From Verrucomicrobiota bacterium (GTDB lineage: Bacteria > Verrucomicrobiota > Verrucomicrobiia > Opitutales > Opitutaceae), in NCBI GenBank assembly GCA_023433275.1, contig JAEZDN010000079.1, forward strand, positions 1 to 19,898: a DNA stretch of 19,898 bases. The letters run 5' to 3'. Within the stretch, counting starts at the first letter, position 1. Each line of letters starts with the position of its first letter. Made by a program: the position numbers and the translations under genes. Below are positions 1 to 7,234 of this stretch, one piece after another. Below the pieces are notes generated by a model that saw only the letters and a list, made by a program, of their open reading frames with translations, was not told the DNA's origin and ran no database searches.

Positions 1-1908
1 GGCCTCCACGAGGCGCCGCGCCGCCTCGAGCCCGTCCATCTCCGGCATTTGCATGTCGAGGAACACGATGTCGTATTCCTGTTTTTCCACCGCCGCCAGC
101 ACCTCCAGCCCATTCCAGGCGACATCCGCCTGGTAGCCGAGCGTGCGGAGCAGATTCACCGCGACCTTCTGGTTCACCGCGTTGTCCTCCGCGAGCAGCA
201 GCCGCGTGCCTTGGGCCGGACGCTGCGCCACCACCTCCGCTTCCGCCGCGCCACCGGTTCGCGATCCGAACAACCCGGCCAGCGCGTCAAACAACACCGC
301 AGGCTTGAGCGGCCGGGCCACAGCCGTGGCCGTGAGTCCCTCGGGCACCCGCTGGCCCACCATCGCCAACAACAGCAGCGGCATCTGCGCCGCGGGCCGA
401 AGCCGCTGGATCGCCCGCGCCACCCCGGCGCCATCCTCCCCGGGGAGCTGCATGTCCATCAACGCCACATCAAACATGCGCTCCGTGCCCATCAGCGCCA
501 GCGCTTCCGTACCGCTTGCCACCGCCTGCGGTTGCATGCCCCACCTCAGGGCCTGGTCAATCAGCAGCATCCGGCTCGTGGCATTGTCATCCACGATGAG
601 CACGCTTCGTCCCGTCAACAGCCTCCGCGCCACCGCCACCTCCGGCCGGGCCGCGCCGGGGCGCGCCTCCAGCGTCACGGTGAACAGGAAATTCGACCCC
701 GCGCCGGGCTCGCTCTCCACCCACATCTCCCCACCCATCAGTTCAGCCAGCTTCTTGCTGATCGCCAGGCCCAGACCGGTGCCGCCGTACTTCCGCGTGG
801 TCGACGCGTCCACCTGGCTGAATGATTGAAACAGGCGCCCGATGCCCTCGGGCGAGATGCCGATGCCCGTGTCACGCACGGAAATTCTCAAATGCACGGG
901 CCCGCTCTCCACCATCACGCCGTCCACCGGCTCGATGCGCACCACGATTTCCCCGCGCTCCGTGAACTTGATGGCATTGCCAATCAGGTTCAGCACGATC
1001 TGGCGCAGGCGCGTGATGTCGCCCTTCACCCGGGCCGGCGTGCCGTCCGCAATCTCATAAAGCAGGTCGAGATTCTTCTCCGCCGCCCGCGCCGCCATCA
1101 GGTCCAGCGCACCCTCCACACAATCGCGCAGCGCGAACTCCACCTGCTCCAGTTCCAGCTTTCCCGATTCGATCTTCGAAAAATCCAGGATGTCGTTGAT
1201 GATGGTCAGCAGCGCCTCGCCACTGAGCCGGATCGTCTCGGCAAAATCGCGCTGCTCCCGGTTGAGCGGCGTGTCGAGCAACAGCCCGGTCATGCCAATG
1301 ATGCCGTTCATCGGCGTGCGAATCTCATGGCTCATGGTGGCGAGGAACTGGCTCTTGGCCACGTTCGCCAGGTTCGCCTCCACCGCCGCCTGCTGCGCCC
1401 GATCGATCGCAATCTCGATCTGCTGGTTGAGTGACTCCGCTCCTTCGAGGGCGAGGCGCATTTCCTCCTGGTGCTGCTTGCGTTCGCCGATGTCGGTGAC
1501 GGTCAGCAGCAGGTCGGTCTCAGCCCGGGCGGGATCGCGGAAAACCTGCACCGTGGCGAGGCGCCAGGCCGGCTTCCCGTCCGCCACGCAACGGACTTCG
1601 AAGCTGAGTTCATCGGTGAAGCCCAAACGCACCTGGCTGACCCCGGCCGAAAAGGACACCGCATCATCGGGATGCAGCCGGGCCGCCAGGCTTTCGAGGG
1701 CGTGAATCTCCTCCCGCTTCAACCCCGTGAGTCGCATGAATGGCTCGTTGGCCCAACAAGGCAGGTTTCCACCCAAGCGTTCCCAACACACCCCCACGGG
1801 CAGCGTGTGCAGAATCGTATGCATGAACGAACCCCCGGCAGCCGTCTCCGCGGGGGCGTCAGGCGGCGGCCAGCCTGACGAACGACAGGCCGAGGCGGGG
1901 ATGTCCAT
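1..1908 (-). CDS. Hybrid sensor histidine kinase with two receiver domains (3' end beyond window)
   Basis: This is a cytoplasmic two-component hybrid kinase, read leftward and cut by the window edge, so at least 636 residues. A PAS-like segment comes first (about residues 30-140 from the start at 1908). A short helical linker leads to the HisKA H-box SHEIRTPMNGI with the phospho-accepting His near 194. The HATPase region shows an N-box (QIVLNLIGNAIKF), DTGIGISPEGIGRLF and GTGLGLAISKKL. Two receivers follow, with phospho-acceptor Asp in ALMDMQLPGEDG (near 485) and VFLDMQMPEMDG (near 618). There is no membrane segment, so the signal is probably sensed in the cytoplasm by PAS. The start is uncertain: ATG 1908 has a GAGCAGG five bases upstream, while ATG 1824 begins right at the PAS domain with a poorer ribosome site. 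An Hpt domain or further receiver may lie past the edge. The ligand and the output are unknown. Confidence 0.93.
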   Translation of the reverse strand, partial: MDIPASACRSSGWPPPDAPAETAAGGSFMHTILHTLPVGVCWERLGGNLPCWANEPFMRLTGLKREEIHALESLAARLHPDDAVSFSAGVSQVRLGFTDELSFEVRCVADGKPAWRLATVQVFRDPARAETDLLLTVTDIGERKQHQEEMRLALEGAESLNQQIEIAIDRAQQAAVEANLANVAKSQFLATMSHEIRTPMNGIIGMTGLLLDTPLNREQRDFAETIRLSGEALLTIINDILDFSKIESGKLELEQVEFALRDCVEGALDLMAARAAEKNLDLLYEIADGTPARVKGDITRLRQIVLNLIGNAIKFTERGEIVVRIEPVDGVMVESGPVHLRISVRDTGIGISPEGIGRLFQSFSQVDASTTRKYGGTGLGLAISKKLAELMGGEMWVESEPGAGSNFLFTVTLEARPGAARPEVAVARRLLTGRSVLIVDDNATSRMLLIDQALRWGMQPQAVASGTEALALMGTERMFDVALMDMQLPGEDGAGVARAIQRLRPAAQMPLLLLAMVGQRVPEGLTATAVARPLKPAVLFDALAGLFGSRTGGAAEAEVVAQRPAQGTRLLLAEDNAVNQKVAVNLLRTLGYQADVAWNGLEVLAAVEKQEYDIVFLDMQMPEMDGLEAARRLVEA

Positions 1909-1998
1909 GCTTGCCTGCTCATCGGCACCGCAGCCGTTTACCGAAGGCCTTTTTAAGCAGAGCATCCAGTGCCCCTTGGTGCCGCCACCTCCTTCCCC

Positions 1999-2058
1999 TG
2001 TAGGGTCGTCGCTTGCGACGACCTCGCGAGTGAGGACGGACCAGGGTCCGCCCCTACA
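1999..2058. repeat. 60-bp double-hairpin repeat bounded by TGTAGGG/CCCTACA
   Basis: The unit begins TGTAGGG and ends with its exact inverse CCCTACA. Inside are a perfect 8-bp stem with loop CTTG (2004-2023) and a 5-bp stem CGGAC/GTCCG with loop CAGG (2037-2050 approximately). A diverged copy lies at 19269-19326. It sits in the 298-bp gap between the kinase and lpxB, which holds no recognisable gene. Confidence 0.8.
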
Positions 2059-2098
2059 ACTAAAGATCCCGGAGCATTTGATTGAACTACCTCAACCT

Positions 2099-2153
2099 GG
2101 AGCCGGCCCGCCCTCGGGCCAGTCTGCCCAAGCACGGGGCGAGGGCGCCCCGA
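2099..2153 (-). repeat. Paired-hairpin repeat, inverted relative to the copy at 5063-5117
   Basis: The unit starts GGAGCC and carries two stems: GGCCCG/CGGGCC with loop CCCT, and CGGGGCG/CGCCCCG with loop AGGG. The same two stems in reversed order and complement are found at 5063-5117. Lying downstream of lpxB on its strand, it could end lpxB transcripts, but no T-tract follows, so this is not called a terminator. Confidence 0.75.
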
Positions 2154-2206
2154 CTTTAGTTCAATCCAAGCCGAAGCAAGCTTCGGGGTATTGCACCCAA
2201 CTCTCC

Positions 2207-3439
2207 CTACTCCCCCAGCTGCCGTAGCATCCACTCCACCGCGGATCCGGCCGTGGGCTGCGCCAGCAAGGCGCGCAGATGACCTGCCTGCGCCGCCGTG
2301 CGTTCACGGCGCACGGGATTCTCGAGACAATCCTTGAGCTCACGCGCAAAGACCTCCGCCCGCGCCGCGCCCTGGATGTACTCGGGATACATCGCTTCCT
2401 TGAGCAACAGGTTCGCGATGCCGATGTGCTCCACCTTCACCAGCATCCGCCCAATGAAATAGGTCAACGGATCCGTCCGGTACGTCACCACGCCGGGAAT
2501 GCCGGCCAGCGCGCAATGCATCGACATCGTCCCGCTCGACGTCAGCACCGCCGAGGCGGCCACGGCCCGAGGTAGGGCGCGGACTCCGTTCCGCGCCGCT
2601 TCGGCCTCGACGACAACCGGACTCACCGCCCCACCCTCCGTCACCGTTCGCAGCTGCACTCGGTCGTGCAATTCCGGCCACCGGGCCATCTCCGCCTGCA
2701 ACACCTCGCGGATTTTCTCGCTCGGGTACAACACGACCGCCGGACGCTGCGCACCCCAAGCCTTGTACCCCGCCAGCAACACCGGGAAGATCCGCGCCAC
2801 CGGTCCCTTGCGGCTTCCCGGCAACAACAGGACCGGCCCGCTGGGATCGTAGCTGACCGGCGCCACATAATCCGGCGCGACAAACGGGTGACCCACGAAT
2901 TCCACCGGCAGCGCCGTGTCACCGTACACCGCCGGCTCAAAGGGGAAAATCGCCGCCAACCCATCGAGATGCTTCGCCATCTCAAACCGACGCCCGGCGC
3001 GCGACGCCCAGATCTGCGGGCTGATGTAATAGAGTGCCTTGGTGGGCCCGCCGGCCTTGGCCGAGTAACCCCGGTCGAAAAGGCCCTGGGCGATGCGCAG
3101 GTTGAGCCCCGATGAATCGACAAAACACACCGCCCGGGGCCGGTGCCTTCCGATCCAATCCACGATCGAGGCGATCAACGCGCGGTAATGGGAAATCTTC
3201 GCGATCACCGCGAACCCCATGGCCGACGATCCCGTGAGATCCCGCAGCAACTGCGCCCCCGCCGCCGCCAACCGCGGTCCGCCCAGCGCGCAGACCTTCA
3301 AGGCCGGATTCCGCTCGAGTAATCCCCGCACCAGGCGCGCCGCGTGTTCGTCCCCCGAGTGCTCCGCCGCGACGATCAACAGATCCACGGATCCCGACTG
3401 CGGCGCGGAAAGCGTGCTCATCAATTTCTCATCACTCAT
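2207..3439 (-). CDS. lpxB: Lipid-A-disaccharide synthase LpxB
   Basis: LpxB is a peripheral inner-membrane GT-B glycosyltransferase that joins UDP-2,3-diacylglucosamine to lipid X, giving the beta-1',6 disaccharide core of lipid A. The 410-residue length fits the family. Visible features are the N-terminal AEHSGDEHAARLV (residues 26-38; the family's GExSGD region with E-H in place of G-E-A), FVDSSGLNLRIA, YYISPQIWASR, the C-terminal domain start LLPGSR (about 204), TSSGT (about 300), and RTDPLTYFIGRMLVKVEHIGIANLLL, which matches the conserved end of E. coli LpxB. ATG 3439 is preferred because GAGG lies five bases upstream; an in-frame ATG at 3457 lies inside a dispersed repeat. A Gfo/Idh oxidoreductase is encoded 96 bp upstream. 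lpxA, lpxD and lpxK are not in the window. Confidence 0.95.
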   Translation of the reverse strand: MSDEKLMSTLSAPQSGSVDLLIVAAEHSGDEHAARLVRGLLERNPALKVCALGGPRLAAAGAQLLRDLTGSSAMGFAVIAKISHYRALIASIVDWIGRHRPRAVCFVDSSGLNLRIAQGLFDRGYSAKAGGPTKALYYISPQIWASRAGRRFEMAKHLDGLAAIFPFEPAVYGDTALPVEFVGHPFVAPDYVAPVSYDPSGPVLLLPGSRKGPVARIFPVLLAGYKAWGAQRPAVVLYPSEKIREVLQAEMARWPELHDRVQLRTVTEGGAVSPVVVEAEAARNGVRALPRAVAASAVLTSSGTMSMHCALAGIPGVVTYRTDPLTYFIGRMLVKVEHIGIANLLLKEAMYPEYIQGAARAEVFARELKDCLENPVRRERTAAQAGHLRALLAQPTAGSAVEWMLRQLGE

Positions 3440-3452
3440 GGCGTCCTCGTCC

Positions 3453-3483
3453 GTCATCCTGAGTGCGACCAGGGATCCACGAG
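3453..3483. repeat. Fragment of B-type repeat (GTCATCCTGAG...GGATCCA)
   Basis: This stretch has the GTCATCCTGAG beginning and a GGATCCA about nine bases later, the same spacing pattern as the left end of the B elements at 19372 and 19646. Only one end is seen. It fills part of the 96-bp gap between lpxB and the upstream oxidoreductase gene and supplies the spurious in-frame ATG at 3457. Confidence 0.7.
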
Positions 3484-3535
3484 GTCGACGCGCTGACGTG
3501 CATGCATCTCCATCGCGTTTCTGTGCCTTGGCCGT

Positions 3536-4519
3536 TCACTTCTGTTGGTTCTTCCGAATCTGCTCCGTCACCGTGATCGCCACCTCCAAGGCCGACTTCC
3601 CCAACGCCCCGCCCACCTTGGGCTGGGTCGCCTCCCGCACGCTCTCCAGAAAGTGCGCGAGCTCGATCGCCAGCGGTTCGCCTTTCTCGATTGGGATTTC
3701 ATGCACGGGGACCTTGTCCTCGCCCGCCTTCGCCAGCCCCACCTTCAACTTGAGGCCATAGGCGATGATGTCGCTTTTCTTAACCAGGTGGCCCTTCTGG
3801 TTCATGAAATCGAGCGACAGGTAGGCGTTGTCCTGGAAAACACGGATCTCCCGGTTCTTCTTCAAACTCATGCGCGATGCGCTCAGGTTGGCCACGCACC
3901 CGTTTTCGAATTCGATGCGCGCGTTCGCGATGTCCTCGGTCTTGGAAAGCACGTTGATGCCCACCGAATCGATCTTCCGGATCGGCGACTTCACGAGCGC
4001 CAGCACGATCCCGATGTCATGGATCATGAGGTCGAGCACCACGCCCACCTCGGTGCCGCGCGTCTGGTACGGGGCCAGGCGCTCGGTCGTGATGTATTGC
4101 GGACGCCCCGTGTGCTTCTCGAGGTAACTCATCACCGGGTTGAAGTGCTCGATGTGGCCCACCTGCACCATCCGACCCGCCTTCTGCGCCGCCGCCAGCA
4201 CCTGCGTCGCCTCCTCCAGCGTGGCGCAAAGCGGCTTTTCAATCAGCAGATGACAACCCTGCGCCAGTAGCGGCAGCGCCACCTCGGCGTGCTTGTCCGT
4301 GGGCACCACCACGCTCACCGCATCGCAGGCCGCCCCCAACTCGGCCATCGTGGCGAAACGCCGGCAATTGAACTTGGCGCAGATCTCCGCCGCGCGCGCG
4401 TCGCTCGTCTCATAGATGCCGGTGAGCTCCGCGCCTGGCAGCGAGGCATAAATGCGCGCATGGTGCTGTCCGAGCGACCCCACCCCGACGACACCACATT
4501 TGATCTTGGACTTGGCCAT
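3536..4519 (-). CDS. Gfo/Idh/MocA family NAD(P)-dependent oxidoreductase (possible GnnA-like)
   Basis: This is a cytoplasmic sugar or sugar-nucleotide dehydrogenase of 327 residues, the usual family length. The N-terminal Rossmann fold shows GVGSLGQHHARIY (about 12-24). The catalytic EKPL lies at 94-97, and the C-terminal domain has HIEHFNP and the family DLMIHDIG (about 163-170), with the likely catalytic His at 167. It is read in the same direction as lpxB with a 96-bp gap. In Acidithiobacillus ferrooxidans the related GnnA is encoded between lpxA and lpxB and oxidises UDP-GlcNAc at C3 for an amino-sugar lipid A. The location here suggests a similar role, but the partner aminotransferase GnnB is absent from the window, so the substrate is inferred only from context. 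Start ATG 4519 puts the Rossmann motif at the normal distance; the ribosome site is weak. Confidence 0.88.
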   Translation of the reverse strand: MAKSKIKCGVVGVGSLGQHHARIYASLPGAELTGIYETSDARAAEICAKFNCRRFATMAELGAACDAVSVVVPTDKHAEVALPLLAQGCHLLIEKPLCATLEEATQVLAAAQKAGRMVQVGHIEHFNPVMSYLEKHTGRPQYITTERLAPYQTRGTEVGVVLDLMIHDIGIVLALVKSPIRKIDSVGINVLSKTEDIANARIEFENGCVANLSASRMSLKKNREIRVFQDNAYLSLDFMNQKGHLVKKSDIIAYGLKLKVGLAKAGEDKVPVHEIPIEKGEPLAIELAHFLESVREATQPKVGGALGKSALEVAITVTEQIRKNQQK

Positions 4520-4678
4520 GCGCGCGAGGTTTCAGGATTAATGAGTACGAGGCAATCCTGCCGTAGGGCCAGTATGCTTGATATTCACCCGAGATCGCGA
4601 CTTCAGCCATCGGGCATCTGGAATCGAAAAATCCAGTTTCCTGATTCCCGATTTGAAGATGGGTTCGCCGCCCCCGCC

Positions 4679-4704
4679 GTAGGGGCGCAGTCTTGGCTGC
4701 GCCC
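4679..4704 (+). repeat. Half hairpin module GTAGGGG + GGGCGCAG/CTGCGCCC
   Basis: A GTAGGG boundary runs into an 8-bp perfect stem GGGCGCAG/CTGCGCCC with loop TCTTGG. An inverted, slightly diverged copy ending CCCCTAC is at 5130-5154. It directly abuts the A element that begins at 4707. Confidence 0.7.
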
Positions 4705-4706
4705 TA

Positions 4707-4857
4707 AGCCGGAGCGATGCAGTTGGATGCAGGCGCGCGGCTTGACCGCGCCCTTTGCTCGCTGCTGAAACCGAGGGCGTGGACGAGCCACGCCCCTACG
4801 ACTGAAACGTTCGAACGTGCACGCTGCGGAATTGCATTCCGACTTCATGGGTCTGGC
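4707..4857 (+). repeat. A element, copy 1 (~150-bp MITE-like repeat)
   Basis: The element runs from AGCCGGAGCGATGCAGTTGG to TTCCGACTTCATGGGTCTGGC, whose ends are imperfect inverted repeats around ATGCAGTnGGA. Internal hairpins include GGGCGTG/CACGCCC with loop GACGAGC, followed by CTACGACTGAA, then ACGTTCGAACGT and GGAATTGCATTCC. Other copies are at 14088-14236 (same orientation) and 19472-19619 and 19767-19898 (reversed). No open frame with coding character is present. Confidence 0.85.
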
Positions 4858-4878
4858 GAAGCCGGATTCATGCAGTTG

Positions 4879-5030
4879 AACCACAGATGAACACGGATAA
4901 ACACGGCTGGGGACCGAAGTCGCGTCATCAGTGAACCCAAACTTCATTTCACTGATCGGTGAAACAAACCGCGAGCTCTCAACCTCTGTAAGCCATTCTG
5001 ATCTGTGCGTATCGGTGTCTATCTGTGGTT
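4879..5030. repeat. 152-bp element with AACCACAGAT terminal inverted repeats
   Basis: The left arm AACCACAGATGAACACGG... (4879-4906) and the right arm (5003-5030, complement AACCACAGATAGACACCG...) agree at about 22 of 28 positions. An internal 9-bp stem ATCAGTGAA/TTCACTGAT lies at 4927-4935 and 4948-4956. The size and the ends suggest a non-autonomous mobile repeat. Similar AACCACAGATgaACAC words are common in intergenic DNA of several phyla, from general knowledge. Confidence 0.8.
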
Positions 5031-5062
5031 TCTCTGTGAATTATTCCGGCTCCGATCGTTAT

Positions 5063-5154
5063 GGAGCCGGGGCGCCCTCGCCCCGGAACGAACACCGGCC
5101 CGAGGGCGGGCCAGCTCCAGGTCAAACCACGGCGCAACAAGACTGCGCCCCTAC
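5063..5154 (+). repeat. Tandem hairpin modules ending CCCCTAC
   Basis: Positions 5063-5117 form a unit bounded by GGAGC/GCTCC with stems CGGGGCG/CGCCCCG (loop CCCT) and GGCCCG/CGGGCC (loop AGGG), inverted relative to 2099-2153. Positions 5130-5154 add GGCGCA/TGCGCC with a CAAGAC-type loop and a CCCCTAC end, the inverse of 4679-4704. They lie just downstream of the DUF885-like gene on its strand and may stop or stabilise its transcript. Confidence 0.75.
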
Positions 5155-5173
5155 CTCCATTTTCAACGGCTGT

Positions 5174-6454
5174 TCACTCCAACTGCGACGGCAGCCGCGG
5201 CGTCGAGATCAGCTCGGTGAAGATCTCCCAGCGGCGGCCGGCGTCGCCCGCCGCCTGCGCCTCGACCCAATCGCTGACCAGCTTTTGCCCGTGATTGTAG
5301 GTGATCACGTAGCTGCGGTACTTTTCGACAAACTTGATGCGCTGCTGCGCACGCGCGGGCTCCATCAGCGAGTATTTCTCAAGCCACGCGGCGGCCTCGG
5401 CCGCGCTGATCTTGCCGTCCAGATAATCGCGGGCGGCTTCGTTGCCGGCAAAGCCAAGCTGCTTGGTCAGACCCTGGATGCGGTAATATTCGTCCGCCAG
5501 CGCCGGATCCAGTCCAGCCAGCGGAAACAGCACGTCGCGCTCGAACGCGATCCGTTCCTCGCCCGGGAACGCGACGTCGATGCCGTAGTTCGCACTGCCC
5601 TCGGCGATGATGCCATTCGGACCGAAGAGCGGGTTGACGGAAAACTCGATCCAGCCACGGCCGCGCAGCAACTTCTGCTCGAGGAGCGTGCCGTAAACGT
5701 GGTGGCCCGGATAACCTTCGTGCGCGGCGAGGTCGACCGCGCGGTCGATGAAGATGGGCAGGTCGGTGTTGATTTGGATGACACTGTGCGCGTTGCCCTG
5801 GTACCAATTGTAGCCGCTCCACGACTTGCCGGTCACGTACTCGAGCGTGAACTTCTCGTGCGCCGGCAGCGGGATGCGTTTCAATGTACGCTCGCGCGCG
5901 GCGGCGATGGCGGCTTGAAACACGGCGTCGAGCTTTGCCGACGGGATGACGAAACGGTTGCGGAACGCCTGGAAACGCTCCGACACCGTGCCGCTCCCCG
6001 GCAAAGCCTTGTCCAACTCGGCGAGGACCGCGTCGTAATGCGCCGCGCCGTGCTTCGGCGCAACGGTGTCGTAGATCAACCGCGATTCCTCGTCGAACGG
6101 CAGCTTCTCGCCCGCCAGCACCGCCAGCCGGGCCTCGAGGGCGCGGACGAGTCCGCTGAGATAGGCATGCCGCCACCGCGCCATCTCGTCGAAACCACCC
6201 CGATCGACGCGCGTGAGATCCGACGCGAGCGCCCGCAACCGTGCACGCACCTCTCCCAGCGGAACCTTCTCGGCTTCGGCCGCCGTCCGCCACTCCGGCG
6301 GGCCGGAGTACGCATCGACATAGTCGCCGTCATGCACGCCGGCAGCCAGGGCCAGTTTCACATACGTTTCCGCGAGGGGATTCATGGCTTCAGGATTCGC
6401 GCCCGCCGCCGAAAGCCACAGGGCGCTGAGGAGTGACAGGACGGTCCATTTCAT
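5174..6454 (-). CDS. Secreted putative metallopeptidase, DUF885-like (HEGYPGHH motif)
   Basis: The 426-residue product starts with a Sec signal peptide (MKWTVLSLLSALWLSAAGA, cleavage near 19), so it probably works in the periplasm or outside the cell. AAHEGYPGHHVY (His245, Glu246, His251/252) is the conserved metal-site motif of the DUF885 family, and IIAEGSANYG (Glu285) is the likely third ligand about 35 residues later, an arrangement like gluzincin peptidases. The rest is helical and Glu/Ala rich. Its start is only 6 bp downstream of the lolD stop, so it is probably co-transcribed with the Lol transporter genes. Peptidase activity has been assumed for the family rather than read from this sequence. 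The start is supported by the signal peptide immediately after the ATG. Confidence 0.88.
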   Translation of the reverse strand: MKWTVLSLLSALWLSAAGANPEAMNPLAETYVKLALAAGVHDGDYVDAYSGPPEWRTAAEAEKVPLGEVRARLRALASDLTRVDRGGFDEMARWRHAYLSGLVRALEARLAVLAGEKLPFDEESRLIYDTVAPKHGAAHYDAVLAELDKALPGSGTVSERFQAFRNRFVIPSAKLDAVFQAAIAAARERTLKRIPLPAHEKFTLEYVTGKSWSGYNWYQGNAHSVIQINTDLPIFIDRAVDLAAHEGYPGHHVYGTLLEQKLLRGRGWIEFSVNPLFGPNGIIAEGSANYGIDVAFPGEERIAFERDVLFPLAGLDPALADEYYRIQGLTKQLGFAGNEAARDYLDGKISAAEAAAWLEKYSLMEPARAQQRIKFVEKYRSYVITYNHGQKLVSDWVEAQAAGDAGRRWEIFTELISTPRLPSQLE

Positions 6455-6460
6455 AAATCC

Positions 6461-7180
6461 TCAGGCGGCGCCCAGCGTCCCATTGTGCAGGTTGAACCGG
6501 CGCGCCGCGCGCGCCGCGTGGGCGGGGTTGTGCGTGACGAGCACCAGCGCCGCGCGTTCCTCCGCGCACACTTCCAGCAACAGGTCGATCACCTCGTCCC
6601 CCGTGCGCTCGTCGAGATTGCCCGTCGGCTCGTCCGCGAGCAGGACCTGCGGTCGGTTCATGAGCGAACGCGCGACAGCCACCCGCTGGCGCTCGCCGCC
6701 GGAAAGCTGCGAGGGAAGGTGGTGCCCGCGCTCGCCCAGCCCGACCCGCCGCAGCAGCGCCGCCGCCCGCTCGCGCTGCGCGGCGCCGATCCCGCCGACC
6801 AGCCTGGCCGCCATCACGACGTTGGCGAGGGCATCGATCTCCGGGATCAAATAATACGCCTGGAAAACCATGCCGAGGAACCGTCCGCGCCGAGCCGTGA
6901 GTTCACCGAGGCTCAACTGGTGCGCGGCTTCGCCCGCCCAATACAATTCCCCCGCATCGGGCCGGTCGAGCCCGGCCAGCAGGTTCAGCAACGTGCTCTT
7001 GCCCGAGCCGGATTCGCCCCGGATCGAGACGCTTTCCCCCGCCGCAATGTCGAGGGTCACGCCACTCAACACCCCCAGCGTCTGGTCCCCACTCGGATAC
7101 GTCTTGGTCAGCTCGCGTGCGGCGAGGACCGGCCGGCCAAGGGCTGAGGGAATGGAGGACTGCAGGGCGGAATCTGTCAT
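6461..7180 (-). CDS. lolD: LolD-like lipoprotein-releasing ABC transporter ATPase
   Basis: This is the ATPase subunit that drives extraction of lipoproteins from the inner membrane toward the periplasmic carrier LolA. The 239 residues include Walker A GESGSGKST (55-63), a Q-loop at FQAYYLIP (Gln107), signature LSGGERQRVAVARS (159-172), Walker B VLLADEPTGNLD (179-190) and an H-loop His217. The ADEPTGNLD form and the adjacent LolC/E-type permease place it in the LolD/MacB group. It lies 54 bp downstream of the permease and 6 bp upstream of the DUF885-like gene. About 15 residues precede the usual domain start; a later start is possible. Other MacB-type ATPases share these motifs, so the Lol call relies partly on the permease. 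Confidence 0.9.
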   Translation of the reverse strand: MTDSALQSSIPSALGRPVLAARELTKTYPSGDQTLGVLSGVTLDIAAGESVSIRGESGSGKSTLLNLLAGLDRPDAGELYWAGEAAHQLSLGELTARRGRFLGMVFQAYYLIPEIDALANVVMAARLVGGIGAAQRERAAALLRRVGLGERGHHLPSQLSGGERQRVAVARSLMNRPQVLLADEPTGNLDERTGDEVIDLLLEVCAEERAALVLVTHNPAHAARAARRFNLHNGTLGAA

Positions 7181-7234
7181 GCGGCGGTCAGTGTTTGGTA
7201 TGTTCAGCCTTTCAGCTTTTCAGTCCTTCAGCCT

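Larger units (their letters stand above)
4520..5173. other. 654-bp intergenic region filled with repeats
   Basis: No credible gene is seen between the oxidoreductase and the DUF885-like gene. Positions 4520-4678 show nothing recognisable. The rest holds, in order, a half hairpin module (4679-4704), an A element (4707-4857), a second A-like end (4858-4878), an AACCACAGAT-bounded element (4879-5030) and further hairpins (5063-5154). Both flanking genes read leftward, so the promoter of the oxidoreductase gene is probably in the 4520-4678 part. Confidence 0.75.

Noticed and set aside
49..1434. Rightward open frames over the left edge
   Set aside because: The opposite strand encodes H-box, N-box and receiver motifs in one continuous frame; these are shadows.
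4806..4836. tRNA-like TTCGAAC word
   Set aside because: It is the ACGTTCGAACGT hairpin of the A repeat; no cloverleaf or CCA-side stem surrounds it.
4931..6436. Long rightward open frame (501 codons)
   Set aside because: It is antisense to the DUF885-like gene, which has a signal peptide and HEGYPGHH motif; the frame reads as Arg/Ala-rich text with no domain.
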